In this document: positions 9,063-18,240 of the stretch, piece after piece
Layout: the number at the start of each line of letters is the position of its first letter
Numbering within the stretch: the stretch's first letter is position 1
Assembly: GCA_036013505.1 (NCBI GenBank)
Contig: CP107851.1
Location: 248,001-312,000, forward strand
Length of the DNA: 64,000 nt
Direction: 5' to 3'
Source: Streptomyces sp. NBC_00510
Lineage (GTDB): Bacteria > Actinomycetota > Actinomycetes > Streptomycetales > Streptomycetaceae
Program-made: the position numbers and the translations under genes
Notes under the pieces: generated by a model
Told to the model about the DNA's origin: nothing
Seen by the model: only the letters and a program-made list of their open reading frames with translations
Database searches by the model: none

Positions 9063-9251
9063 TCAGTATCTGCGCCACAGCCCGGCCCGTCCGGTCCGCA
9101 GGTGCCGTTCGGCTTCGGCCTCGAGCTTGCGTTTGCGGCCGGTGCGCTTGAGCGCGCTCTGGATCTGCGCGCGGGTCAGCCGGGCCACCTCGCTGGGGGC
9201 GGGCGCGACCGTCACCGTGCGGTGCTGTTCCTCCCGCCCACCACCAGCCAC
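9063..9251 (-). pseudogene. IS110 family transposase internal fragment
   Basis: The segment EVARLTRAQIQSALKRTGRK plus RKLEAEAERHLRT resembles the linker region between the RuvC-like and C-terminal domains of IS110 transposases. Both flanks are gone. Only about 60 residues remain, so this is a family-level guess. Confidence 0.45.
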
Positions 9252-9292
9252 GTCACACTAGCCGTCAAGGTCCCTTGAGGCCTCGAACGCTG

Positions 9293-10096
9293 TCATGCGA
9301 CTGCCAGGACGATAGCCGTGTAGTGCGCGGTGAACGCGGCGATGGTAAAGGCGTGGAACACCTCGTGGAAGCCGAACCAGGCCGGTGAAGGGTCAGGGCG
9401 CTTGAGTCCGTACACGACGGCGCCCGCGGTGTAGAGCAGGCCACCGGCGATGACGAGTACGACCACCGCGCTGCCGCCGGTGCGCGCGAAGTCGGGCAGG
9501 TAGAAGACGGCCACCCAGCCCAGCACGAGGTAACACGGGGTGTACAGCCACCGGGGAGCCCCGATCCACAGCATGCGGAAGGCGATGCCGGCCAAGGCGC
9601 CTGCCCACACCACGGCCAGCAGCACCAGCTGCTGGGCTGCGGGCAGCAGCAGTACCGCCAACGGGGTGTACGTGCCGGCGATGATCAGGAAGATGTTCGC
9701 GTGGTCCAGCCGGCGCAGGACCGCCTCCCCACGCGGACCCCAGGTTCCGCGGTGGTAGACCGCGCTGGTACCGAACAGCAGGCAGGCCGACAGCGCGTAC
9801 ACCGAGCAAGCCGCCACCGCCGCAGCCGAACGCGAAACGGCGACCAGGACGATGCCGCCGACCAGAGCGAGGGGGAACACGCCGGCGTGCAGCCAGCCGC
9901 GCATCCTCGGCTTCAGCGCAGCCGCCGCGCGCTCCACCCCGCCTTCCAGACCCGCGGCGCTCTGCCCGGCAGTCAGCCGGCCGGTTGCGCCAACAGGAGC
10001 ATCAACCGCCGGGGTGTGGAGGGCTTCTGGCGTGGTGCCGGGGCGGGGCTGGGGCTCCCGCCCGTGTGCCGGCGGCTGCGTCTCTTCGGCGATCAT
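9293..10096 (-). CDS. hemolysin III family (HlyIII/TrhA) membrane protein
   Basis: This 267-residue product has a disordered Pro/Ala-rich N-terminus of about 65 residues followed by seven hydrophobic segments. The HlyIII metal-site residues are present: SAVYHR, LRRLDHANIF and the C-terminal HEVFH. Family members are PAQR-like seven-helix membrane proteins, and homologues are implicated in lipid homeostasis. The start at 10096 is uncertain because no strong ribosome-binding site precedes it. It stands alone. Confidence 0.85.
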   Translation of the reverse strand: MIAEETQPPAHGREPQPRPGTTPEALHTPAVDAPVGATGRLTAGQSAAGLEGGVERAAAALKPRMRGWLHAGVFPLALVGGIVLVAVSRSAAAVAACSVYALSACLLFGTSAVYHRGTWGPRGEAVLRRLDHANIFLIIAGTYTPLAVLLLPAAQQLVLLAVVWAGALAGIAFRMLWIGAPRWLYTPCYLVLGWVAVFYLPDFARTGGSAVVVLVIAGGLLYTAGAVVYGLKRPDPSPAWFGFHEVFHAFTIAAFTAHYTAIVLAVA

Positions 10097-10251
10097 GCGC
10101 TCATATTCTGGAGTCGGCGGAAGAATGCGCGGCCCGGCAGGTCCTGCCGGACTGCGGGGCCAGCGGCCCAGGGCGGCTTCGCCAGGCGCCCTGGGGCGGG
10201 CACATCGAAGGCATCAAGGCCTTGATGACCTGGAACGAATCTATTTGCGCG

Positions 10252-10584
10252 TCAGCGGTCGGACGCCTGCCGGGATGCGGCGCGGCGGTACTCGGCGTTG
10301 ATGCGCTGCGCCTCTGCGAGCTGGTCTTCGAGGATGACGATGCGGCAGGCGGCCTCGATGGGGGTCCCGTGGTCAACGAGCTCCCGGGCGCGGGCGGCGA
10401 TGCGCAGCTGGTAGCGGGAGTAGCGGCGATGGCCGCCCTCGGAGCGGAGCGGGGTGATCAGGCGGGCTTCGCCGATGGCGCGGAGGAAGCCCTGGGTGGT
10501 GCCGAGTATCTCGGCGGCCCGGCCCATCGTGTAGGCGGGGTAATCGTCGTCGTCAAGCCGGCTGAACGAGTCGTCTGCTGTCAT
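10252..10584 (-). CDS. MerR-type helix-turn-helix regulator
   Basis: This 110-residue protein starts at the ATG at 10584 (MTADDSFSRLDDDDYPAYTM). The MerR-like wHTH is YTMGRAAEILGTTQGFLRAI followed by the wing SEGGHRRYSRYQLRIAARA. A short helix (EDQLAEAQRINAEYRRA) could be the dimerisation coiled coil. There is no metal- or drug-binding domain, so its ligand is unknown. A long non-coding region with repeated ACTGC motifs lies upstream and may be its target. Confidence 0.82.
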   Translation of the reverse strand: MTADDSFSRLDDDDYPAYTMGRAAEILGTTQGFLRAIGEARLITPLRSEGGHRRYSRYQLRIAARARELVDHGTPIEAACRIVILEDQLAEAQRINAEYRRAASRQASDR

Positions 10585-10610
10585 TGCACCTCTCTGCGAA
10601 AGCGCGCGGA

Positions 10611-10642
10611 GGGGCCCTGGTGCCGTGTGGCACCAGGGCCCC
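10611..10642. terminator. 14-bp perfect hairpin upstream of merR-type gene
   Basis: GGGGCCCTGGTGCC and GGCACCAGGGCCCC flank the loop GTGT. It lies 27 bp upstream of the regulator start, so it is either the terminator of a lost minus-strand gene or part of the leader. Confidence 0.55.
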
Positions 10643-12071
10643 GAAGGAACTGCTACACCATCTGCCGGCCCTGGTACTGCGCCGGCCTTCTGTTTCCGCC
10701 CACCCGACCGGAATGCTGCCGGGGGTGCGGGGATCGCATTTGCTTGACCGGAGACCACCTCACTATCGATGTCCTGCGGTACCCAGGCTCAAGATGTCCG
10801 CCCGGGCGATCCTGATGGCGCTCGGCTCCTCCGTTCTTCCCTCGGTGATCAACTGCTTGCCAAACAGGGGGCACTGCATACTGCTGGTACTGCTGGTACT
10901 GCGTACTACTGGTGATGCGAACTGCTCAGTGGCCTGCGACAGCGCCACTCTCCGGCAGCAAGCCCCGTCGCCCGTGGCCCCTGTTCTGGCCTAGAACCAA
11001 ACTGCCGAACTTCCCGGTGCGCGCGTCCGCAGCCCGACGCCTTCACCGAGGTACTGCCCACTCACTTCACTGCTGGGTACTGCGAACTGCACTTGCAGGT
11101 ACTGCTCACGGCGACCCCTGATCACTGCGGGCCACCCGGTCCGGTCGTCAGTCCCGTCGCCGCCCTGCAACGACCGTGGCTTCGGAACTCCACCACCGCA
11201 CCGTCCTGCACACTGCAACTAGCTGTACTGCGGATACTGCTGACCGGCAGTTCGTCTCTGCCAGGCCCTCTGGTCCCTCTGGGCTACGAGAGAAACCATA
11301 ACCACACCACCGTCCAATGTCTACTTCAGCCAACACAGATTTCTGCGTGTTCGACACTGAGGTAATCGGCTGCGAACGGGGACAACCGCGGGGCCGCCAG
11401 CGCCGGGTTGACGGGCCGCGGGCCTGGGCACCAGCACCCGGCAGGGCACGACCGGGCATCGACGATCCTGAGACCCGGGGGGAGAAACGCAATGAGCGTC
11501 AAGTCGTAACCGCCCGCTCCACGACATCCGCCGTCCGGCGCACGCGATAGCCCCCCCGAGGCGACGACACATGCGCAGGTCCATTCCGGCAGGCGCGCCG
11601 GGAGCTGGGCGCAACTGCTGCTTGTCCACGGAACGGGAGCCTCTCTCCGCTATCTGGCGGTGCGCCGTGCGCACTCGTGTGCGCCCCGATTCCCCGAACT
11701 ACGTTCTCTGCCGCTCAGGTAGGCGGACACCGTGGGGCCTGCGATAGCCACCCGGCACCAGCTCCTAGTCCAGATCGGCCCGTACCGCCAGGACGGGAGT
11801 GGGCGGGGTCGAACGAAACCCATCGGCCCCGGGGCACGGATGCCTCCTCGGCTCGGCGCGCAGGCGACGGGGCCCATCTCCCCGTAGGAACGCTGCACCC
11901 ACTGCCAGGGTTGCCTCGAGGTGCTGCAGCGACGGACCTCAATTCAGATGGAGCCTCAACCCGTAGCAGCGCGCTCGCTAGCGAGGGGCAGCGACGCCTG
12001 AGCAGCAAAGGGCAAGCGCCGACCGCGACGGGGGACTGCGCGGTCGGCACCTGCTGGCACAGCTTAACTCC
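10643..12071. other. long stretch without a credible gene
   Basis: About 1.4 kb with only short, overlapping low-quality frames on both strands. The visible structure is the ACTGC repeat cluster at 10872-11240. From 11300 to 12070 I see nothing interpretable. Confidence 0.5.
10872..11240 (+). repeat. cluster of NACTGC short repeats
   Basis: TACTGC occurs at 10879, 10888, 10897, 11052, 11078, 11100, 11226 and 11235, mostly as GGTACTGC. CACTGC or AACTGC variants occur near 10872, 10920, 11068, 11085, 11123 and 11211. The first three are spaced exactly 9 bp apart. The density and common orientation exceed chance for such a GC-rich region. Confidence 0.55.
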
Positions 12072-12173
12072 TTGACGCGTCAATGAGTAACCGCTTCATG
12101 GCTCTGCGCCGAGGGGACTCGACCCCGCTTCGCGATGAGCTCGACCGAGCACAAGTTTGCTTGACGCGTCAAG
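12072..12173. promoter_or_regulatory. duplicated TTGACGCGTCAA palindromes
   Basis: Perfect 12-bp palindromes lie at 12072-12083 and 12161-12172 (the second extends to CTTGACGCGTCAAG). Both are followed by a similar segment ending in TTCATGGC, so they are two copies of a longer imperfect repeat. The sequence is of the kind bound by MarR-family dimers. They lie about 315 bp upstream of the DoxX gene. Confidence 0.5.
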
Positions 12174-12487
12174 TAATGCTTTCATGGCGTGCGGGAGGGT
12201 TCGGCCCTCGGAGTGGGTCGCTCTGCCACGTATTGAAGAGGTTGGGCGCCGCATCACGAGTCGGACCAGTCCTGCCGAACCCGGGCCAGACAGAACCGAA
12301 CCTTTCCGTGCTCCCCTTGATCGTCGATCGCCTGCGCGTGTTCAAGGAGTCGGTGCCGCCAGGTCTGTCTTACCGACAAGCACAGACTGCTTGTCGACCG
12401 ACGCAAAGTTCACCGGAGCGCATCACAAGGCATGCCACGCCGTCGTGTGGACCCGTCGTCACGTGCTCTTTTCGACTAGGAATCATT

Positions 12488-12856
12488 GTGTACATAGCCG
12501 CTGTCATCCTCAGTGTTCTGCTTGCTCTCGTCTTCCTCGCCGCCGGCGCTCCCAAGGTGCAGCTCAAGGGCGCCGTCCCAGACGGCCTCATCCAGAAGGG
12601 GCTCAGCTCCGGCTTCGTCCGCTTCGTAGGGCTCTCGGAGGTCGCCGCGGCTGTCGGGTTGAGTGTCGGCATCTGGTGGCAGCCGCTGGGTATCGCAGCC
12701 GCTGCCGGCGCGGTAGTGGTACTCATCGGCGCGATCAGCTTCCACGCGAAGAAGGGCGAGTACAGCGACAGCGCCACCCGCAATGCAGCGATCACCCCCA
12801 TCGCGCTGCTGCCCGTGGCCGCGGCCGCGGCTCTCACGCTGGCCGCGTCACTGTAG
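12488..12856 (+). CDS. DoxX family membrane protein
   Basis: This is a 122-residue protein from the GTG at 12488 (VYIAAVILSVLLALVFLAAG). Four hydrophobic segments and the TM1 end GAPKVQLKG fit the small DoxX-like family. Members are integral membrane proteins linked to oxidative or thiol stress in actinobacteria. An in-frame extension to 12083 is unlikely to be translated. The paired palindromes upstream suggest MarR-type control. Confidence 0.82.
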   Translation: MYIAAVILSVLLALVFLAAGAPKVQLKGAVPDGLIQKGLSSGFVRFVGLSEVAAAVGLSVGIWWQPLGIAAAAGAVVVLIGAISFHAKKGEYSDSATRNAAITPIALLPVAAAAALTLAASL

Positions 12857-13099
12857 GAGCTGCCCTCACCCGGCTCCAAGGTGAGTCGCTCCCACTGCGG
12901 AATTCAACCGCATCGGCTCGCCGACCTCGCCGTGGGCATCGGCGACAACCTCGCCCACCGTCCGCGCAGGCCGACGCCAGCGGGTGCACAGCCAGCCCCG
13001 GTTCTCACCGCTGGCCCCATGGCTTCGGGGACCTGGCCCTACGTCGTTCCCGCCCCTTTAGCCAGCAAGGGGGACTGGGTGCGCGGCGGAATCGGGGGC

Positions 13100-14183
13100 C
13101 CTTCGCCAATGCCACCGCCGAGGGGGCGGTGATGGAGCGGTGCGTGCTGGCCTCGGTGCGGGTGGTGGGTGAGGGCGTGGACACCAAGAACTGTGATGCG
13201 GTGGTCTTCGCGGACGTCCTGGGGTCCACGGTCGACATCGTCCAGGCCGTCGGCCGGGCCCTGCGTATGCAGCCCGGCGAAGGCAAGACGGCCTCCCTGG
13301 TCGTCCCGGTCTTCCTCAGCCCCGGCGAGTAGCCCGACGACATGCTCTCTTCCCGCTCCTACGAGGGCCTGACCAAGGCCCTGAGCGCACTGCGCGCACA
13401 TGACACCGAGGCCGTCGAGCAGCTGGCCACCCCGCAGGCGGCATCCCGGCGGCGGTCCGCCCCATCTGGGGCTGCCGGTGGAGGGCATGGCGCGGTGGGA
13501 GGCGTCAGTGCGCCGGCGAGTGGGCTGCTGTCGTTCTCCGCGCCGCGGGACCTTGCGCAGCTGGCGGCGTTCATCAGCCTGCGGGTGTTGCAGCCGGAGT
13601 CCGAGTTCTGGCGGCGCGGCCTGCAGGCAGCCCTCGCCCACCACGGCGACCACGGCGACCACGGCGACCACGGCGACCTGCGCGTCCCTTACGGACACCG
13701 CACTCCCGACGGCTTCCCCCTCGGTGTGTGGATCACCCGCCAGCGCCAAGCCCACACCCGCAGCCTTCTCGACGCCGAACGGGTTCAGCAGTCGACGAGC
13801 TCGGCATGATCTGGAGCCACGGGGAGCTCGCCTTCACCGAGGGCCTGGCCGCTGCACGCGGCTGGGCCGCCGAACACGGCCATCTCCTCGCCCCCACCGA
13901 CGCCACCTGGCAGGGCTACGCCATCGGCCAATGGCTGAAGAACCAGCGCGCAGCAGCCCGCCGCAGCAGTGCAGCTGGTAGCCGGAAGGCCGCAGGGCTG
14001 GACCGCGACCGGCGGCAGGCACTCGAAGACATCGACCCCGCCTGGTGCCCCACCTGGCCTGTGGTGTGGCAACGCTGCTTCCACCTCGCCCGCACCTACC
14101 ACACCGCCGGCGGCACACTCACTGACCGGGACGCCCAGCTCGTCATCCGGGACGCTGCACGATCGGGTGACATCTTGACCTGA
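13100..14183 (+). pseudogene. DEAD/DEAH-box helicase with helicase-associated domains, C-terminal part, disrupted
   Basis: The helicase motif V/VI region reads VVGEGVDTKNCDAVVFADVL then VDIVQAVGRALRMQPGEGKT, with TAG at 13330 after LSPGE. The same frame resumes PDDMLSSRSYEGLTKALSAL. After frame changes come helicase-associated repeats (ISLRVLQPESEFWRRGLQAA; LAAARGWAAEHGHLLAPTDA; DPAWCPTWPVVWQRCFHLAR). Intact members exceed 700 residues and are common on Streptomyces arms and plasmids. At least one stop and two frameshifts, plus loss of the N-terminal motor domain, make it a pseudogene. Confidence 0.75.
13642..13677 (+). repeat. 4 x 9-bp tandem repeat CACGGCGAC
   Basis: Four exact copies encode His-Gly-Asp repeats inside the helicase pseudogene, between helicase-associated blocks. 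It is probably a replication-slippage expansion. Confidence 0.8.
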
Positions 14184-14245
14184 CCCACCTCTCAGGTTCC
14201 AGTTTTGGTGGCTAACTGACAGCCCTTCACGGAAGGCTGGCAGCC

Positions 14246-14760
14246 ATGCCTCGTCCCTATCCTCCGGAGTTCGCGCGCCATCGCGCTCATCCGCGCCGGC
14301 AAGCAGGCCAAACAGACGGCGGTGGAGCTCGGCATCCATCCCGTCACGTTGTCGAAGTGGTTGCGGCAAGACGACATCGACAACGGGCGGCGACCGGGAA
14401 CGCCGTCGAGCGAGTCTGCTGAGTTGCGGGCCGCTCGCCGGCGGATCCATGAGCTGGAAACCGAGCTGGCGATCGTCCGGCAGACGGCGAAGTTCCTCGG
14501 CGAGGACAAGCCGGCCCCAAAAAGCTCTACCCGGTGATCGACCGACTCGTCGATGCCGGGGCACCGGTCAACAGGTGCTGCCGGATCCTTGACGTCGCCC
14601 GGCAGAACTATTACAAACACAAGCGCACACCGACCACACCGCGGCAGCTGCGACGGGAGTGGCTGACCGGGCTGATCCGGGAAGTCCACGTCGCCTCACG
14701 CGGCACCTACGCTTACCGCCGCGTCCACCCCGAACTCACCCTGGGCATGGGCATCCAGGT
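14246..14760 (+). mobile_element. IS3 family remnant (orfA frameshifted, orfB truncated)
   Basis: OrfA starts at the ATG at 14246 (MPRPYPPEFAR) and shifts frame near 14275 into AIALIRAGKQAKQTAVELGI, then HPVTLSKWLRQDDIDNG and the leucine-zipper part ELETELAIVRQTAKFLGED. OrfB begins at 14534 overlapping OrfA, as usual for IS3 programmed frameshifting, with MIDRLVDAGAPVNRCCRILD and SRGTYAYRRVHPELTLGMGI. It is cut at about 14760 by an IS5-type fragment on the opposite strand, before the DDE residues. Confidence 0.78.
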
Positions 14761-14761
14761 G

Positions 14762-15030
14762 TGCTCGAGGACCGTGTCGGTCAGGTTGCACAGGCGGGCA
14801 ATGCCGAGCATGGCGTGGTGGACGCCGTAGCCTTTCAGGTGGCAGTCGCGGAGGATCTTCCAACCCTTCATTCGGGCGAAGGTGTACTCAACGCGCGCGC
14901 GAACTCGCCTGTGGTAGCGGTTGTGTTCCTCTTTTCAAGCCGGGAGTTCCTTGCCCTTGGTGCGGCGGTGTGGGATGACGAGTCCGGTGCCCTGATAGCC
15001 GCCGCGCGCTGGATCGGCTGTCTCGGCCGT
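14762..15030 (-). pseudogene. IS5 family transposase C-terminal remnant with nonsense codon
   Basis: Reading the minus strand gives YQGTGLVIPHRRTKGKELPA, then TGA (probably Trp TGG originally), then KEEHNRYHRRVRARVEYTFA, RMKGWKILRDC and HHAMLGIARLCNLT. The R-rich block with the final catalytic Glu (VEYTF) and the HH..LGIA..xNL end are typical of IS5/DDE_Tnp_4 transposases. The N-terminal two thirds are missing. It interrupts the IS3 remnant. Confidence 0.7.
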
Positions 15031-15192
15031 ACGTGGCTTTCGCCCACGCGTGAAGCAGCTGGGGGCGGGCGGACGGCCGCGCAAGACGCCTCCGTCGACG
15101 GCCTGAGCACAGGCACAGCGGCCCGGGCCCCGCGTGGGGGTTCCGGGTCGCTGCACTGTGCCGTGGCGCGCGTCAGGCGATGCGCAGGCTCG

Positions 15193-16086
15193 CTACCACC
15201 AGATGACGGCGTATCCGTTGACGCCGTCGAGGGCCGGTTGCACCAGGCTCGGGGCACCGTTACCGCCCGTGCCCGCACCCGGCGGGGCCGGCTCGACGAT
15301 GCCGTCCACCGCAGGTCGCCCACCCTGGCCCGGCAGTACCGCGGAAATGTTGGGAGGCGTGCCCTCCGCGCCCTGCCGGGTCGTACCGCCGGCCGAACAG
15401 GAACCCTTCCCGCCGGGGCTGGGAACCGGAGGTGTCGCGCCGAAGTGCCCGCCGGCGCCGCCGAAGGCGGTCGCGAGAGTACCGCCGGGGCCGGACACTG
15501 TGGTGTCCGTTCCGTTCGCACCGTCCGTGCTCTGGACCGTGGCACCGAGCCCGCCTTGGCCGACGACTACGGTGTAGGCCGTCCCGGGCGTCACCGGTAT
15601 GGCGCACCAGGCGAAGCCACCGGCACCGCCGCCTCCGCCGATGGCGATGGGGATACCGCCCGCGCCGCCGCCCCCGCCGCCGCCCCACAACTGGACGAAG
15701 ACCTGGGTGACCCCGTCGGGCGGGGTGAACGTCCTGTCGCTGGTGAAGTCCCTCAGGTCGTGCGGGGCGGCCGGAGTCCCCGGCGGCCCGGGAGGTCCAG
15801 GCGGCCCCGGAGGACCGGGACGACCGGGCCGGCCCGAGTGACCGTGGTCCCCGGGGCGGCTGGGGCAGTACCCGGGGAAGTGGGGGAAGAGGTTGCACGG
15901 GTCGGCGAGACTGTTCTGAACGCCCGGCTTCGCGGCGTCGGCCTGGCCGCCGTCCGCGCTCTCCGCGTTCGCGGCACCTGTCAGGGCACTGGACGCCAGG
16001 GCCACGCTCGCGGCCATCGTCCACATCCGCATGCAGCCTCGGCGCCCTCGTACGGACGCCTGAGGCATGGCTATTCGGGACAACAC
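15193..16086 (-). CDS. secreted collagen-like, glycine-rich protein
   Basis: About 298 residues. The start is read as the GTG at 16086 or TTG at 16083 because GGAGGTGA lies just upstream; ATGs at 16068 and 16032 are alternatives. The signal peptide has a basic n-region (RGRRGCMR) and the h-region MAASVALASSALTGAANA. Then come a collagen-like Gly-Pro-Pro stretch (about eight triplets) and a glycine-rich domain beginning VFVQLWGGGGGGGAGG, with periodic GG and small Thr/Val strands. That domain is like glycine-rich surface or tail-fibre proteins. The product is probably exported; no enzyme motif is visible. An IS5 remnant lies downstream. Confidence 0.7.
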   Translation of the reverse strand: MLSRIAMPQASVRGRRGCMRMWTMAASVALASSALTGAANAESADGGQADAAKPGVQNSLADPCNLFPHFPGYCPSRPGDHGHSGRPGRPGPPGPPGPPGPPGTPAAPHDLRDFTSDRTFTPPDGVTQVFVQLWGGGGGGGAGGIPIAIGGGGGAGGFAWCAIPVTPGTAYTVVVGQGGLGATVQSTDGANGTDTTVSGPGGTLATAFGGAGGHFGATPPVPSPGGKGSCSAGGTTRQGAEGTPPNISAVLPGQGGRPAVDGIVEPAPPGAGTGGNGAPSLVQPALDGVNGYAVIWW

Positions 16087-16675
16087 GTCACCTCCGGGAA
16101 AGGGCTCGCGACAGACGGCAGACGCCGCTTCCAAGAGAGGGAAGCTGTCGTGGACAGCGGCGAGCCCACACCAAGAATCACCCTGAGTGGTCTCATGCGC
16201 ACGTCTGGTAGCCGACTGGGTGATCCCGGCGTCCGGGGCATTGCGGCCACACGGCAGCCCGCCCGGCACCGCGGGTCCCGGTCCGGCACGGCCAGAGAAA
16301 GGCCGCCCGTTCGCAGGGCCTGCAACGGGAGACGCAACCGCAGGTCCCGCCGCGGAAGTTCGCCGGGCCGACGGGAGAACCGCGCACGCCACGCCGTGAA
16401 GAGCATGGGCGCTGCGTGCACCGTTCCCACGCGGGGCAGCGCCCCGGTCACCACACATGCCGGGGTTGTTCCGGCAGTGGACTACCGCGACGACGCCCCT
16501 CCACCGGCAGGCGGGCGAGGAACGGCATCGGCCCGGCGCAGGCGCACCACGGCGTCGTTGCCGCCATCGGTAAACAGCTCAGCCTCTATTCGTTCCATCG
16601 GAGCCCCCGTCTCATTCAGCGCCGTTCACGAGGGTTCAGGGTGGGATCGGAGCCAAGCGTCGTACACAGCCCTCT

Positions 16676-16993
16676 GTGACATCAACAGACTTGGAAAGCG
16701 TGCGCAGGGACCCCGTGTGGTTCATCTTGAGTGGGGAGACCGTGATGGCCGGCATGGCACCTGAGTCGAACCCCGGCCCGCCCGCGTCGACGCACCTGAC
16801 CACAGTCACCGATGCCGTAGGTCAAGGTTTCACGTGGGACGACAGCGCGCGCATCGAGGTGCGCGGCCTCGGGAGCGAGATCATTATCGAGACAAGCGCT
16901 GGCAGGCTCAGAACCTTGGAACGTCACTTGCTCACGCTCGCTGAGGACGGCACCCCGACGGAGCGCATCTGCATCTGCTCATTCTCGCCCTGA
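16676..16993 (+). CDS. hypothetical protein, possibly truncated
   Basis: The GTG at 16676 opens a 105-residue frame (TDLESVRRDPVWFILSGETV, then RIEVRGLGSEIIIETSAGRL). The last residues (TERICICSFSP) overlap another frame encoding an IS5-type transposase, so the C-terminus probably results from insertion. Function unknown. Confidence 0.35.
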   Translation: MTSTDLESVRRDPVWFILSGETVMAGMAPESNPGPPASTHLTTVTDAVGQGFTWDDSARIEVRGLGSEIIIETSAGRLRTLERHLLTLAEDGTPTERICICSFSP

Positions 16994-17411
16994 CCGACGC
17001 GAAGGGGCGGCTGCTGTGGATCTCCTCGGCCCGCCGCGGCGCCTGCAGCGAGATCACGGCCGCCCGCTACGACAAGCTGTGCGCGTGGCTGCGGGCACTT
17101 GAGTTGAGTATCGTGGCCGACCTGGGATTCGTCGGTCTGGACGACGGCAACGGGGAGCAGCCGGCAGTCGTCACCGGGCAAGGCGAGCGGCGGCCAAGCG
17201 GCTCTCCTCGCCGAATAAGGTCGTGAACCGGCTGATCAGCAGCCTGCGGGCCACGGTCGAGCACGGCTTCGCGAGCCTGAAGACCTTCCGGATCCTGACC
17301 AAGGTGCGCATGCATCCGCGTCACGCGACCACGCTGGTGCGGGCCCTGCTTTTACTGACGCACCACCAGGTAGCGCGGGGACGGACGATTTCCACGCGAC
17401 GATCACCCTGA
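16964..17411 (+). pseudogene. IS5 family (DDE_Tnp_4) transposase C-terminal half, frameshifted
   Basis: LLILALTDAKGRLLWISSAR and VADLGFVGLDD hold the second catalytic Asp region. After a frameshift near 17190 the second frame reads NRLISSLRATVEHGFASLKT then RILTKVRMHPRHATTLVRAL, the usual C-terminus with the catalytic Glu (VEHGFA). There is no start or N-terminal HTH. It is fused to the small hypothetical gene. Confidence 0.7.
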
Positions 17412-17495
17412 TGAACGGCGCGAGCACCCCAACGACTCATCACACCAGACCCGGTGACCTGCACGAATCACGATGAAACGTGACTGATTTGGTGG

Positions 17496-18000
17496 TCAGG
17501 CCGGGGTGGGGATCCAGACGCCTCGGCTGTCGAAGAGCCGGGTGATGGCGTCGAGCAGGTTGCGGCCCTGTTTGGCGGCGGTGGACAGGTAGTCGCGCAC
17601 GGCGAAGAAGCGCTCGGCCGCTTGTGTCGTACGCCAGCCGCCGGAGATCCTCTGCTGGATCTTGGCGATCCGGATGGCTTGCTCGGATGTGTTGTTGTCG
17701 AAGGGCACTTGCCAGTCGAACGCGAACGTGAGCACCTGGTCGCGTTCGGTGTCGAGGCGGTCGAGCAGGTTCGCGGTCTTCGAGCTTCTGCGGCGCGGCT
17801 GGCCGGGTGCGCGGGGCGGGCGCAGGGTCCGTCCGGCCGCGGTGATCTCCTCGTAGCGGGCCGTGATGCGTTCCAGGGTGTCGACGGTGAAGCCGGTGGC
17901 CCCGGGGTGTGCGGCCTGGATCTTCTTGATCTCGTCCCAGGTGTCCACCAGCAGCGTGGCGAGGTCGTCAGCCCAGTCCTCGGGGTGGTCGGCGCGCATC
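17496..18000 (-). pseudogene. IS66 family transposase C-terminal remnant
   Basis: The frame from about 18000 to the stop at 17496 gives VPFDNNTSEQAIRIAKIQQR, the DNN..EQAIR signature of IS66 TnpC, followed by ISGGWRTTQAAERFFAVRDY and the short tail AKQGRNLLDAITRLF. Full-length IS66 transposases are 450-530 residues; only about 165 remain. The 5' break coincides with the tRNA-like segment at 18032. Confidence 0.75.
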
Positions 18001-18031
18001 GTCCACGATGTGCGGTGACCCCGCACCGCGC

Positions 18032-18053
18032 GTTCGAATCCCACGCCCTCCGC
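18032..18053 (+). other. tRNA 3'-end-like segment, candidate att site
   Basis: GTTCGAATCCCACG followed by CCCTCCGC resembles the T-loop, 3' T-stem and acceptor strand of an actinobacterial tRNA. The 5' T-stem half does not pair and no full tRNA precedes it. Such isolated tRNA 3' ends are left as att sites by tyrosine integrases. It coincides with the break in the IS66 gene. No integrase gene is seen nearby. Confidence 0.35.
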
Positions 18054-18240
18054 ATGAGGTGGCCCCTGACCAGCGACTACGATCAAGGGCCGCCCGGCTT
18101 GTCAGCCTCGGGCGCTCCGTGACCGACCACTCTTGTCCGGTGTTGACCGCCTCAACTGGCACGCATCTGGCACGGGGCCGGCAGCGCCGCCTCGGCGTGC
18201 CTGTTGGCCTTGTGCGCAGTGCGGCGTGATCGTATAGGGC

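Noticed and set aside
13642..13677. Possible CRISPR-like array at the CACGGCGAC repeats
   Set aside because: Units are contiguous 9-mers in frame with a helicase-associated domain, with no spacers; it is a coding tandem repeat. No CRISPR array was seen anywhere in the window.
18001..18240. Intact tRNA gene at the GTTCGAATCC motif
   Set aside because: The T-stem does not pair and no anticodon or D arm precedes it; at most a 3'-end fragment.
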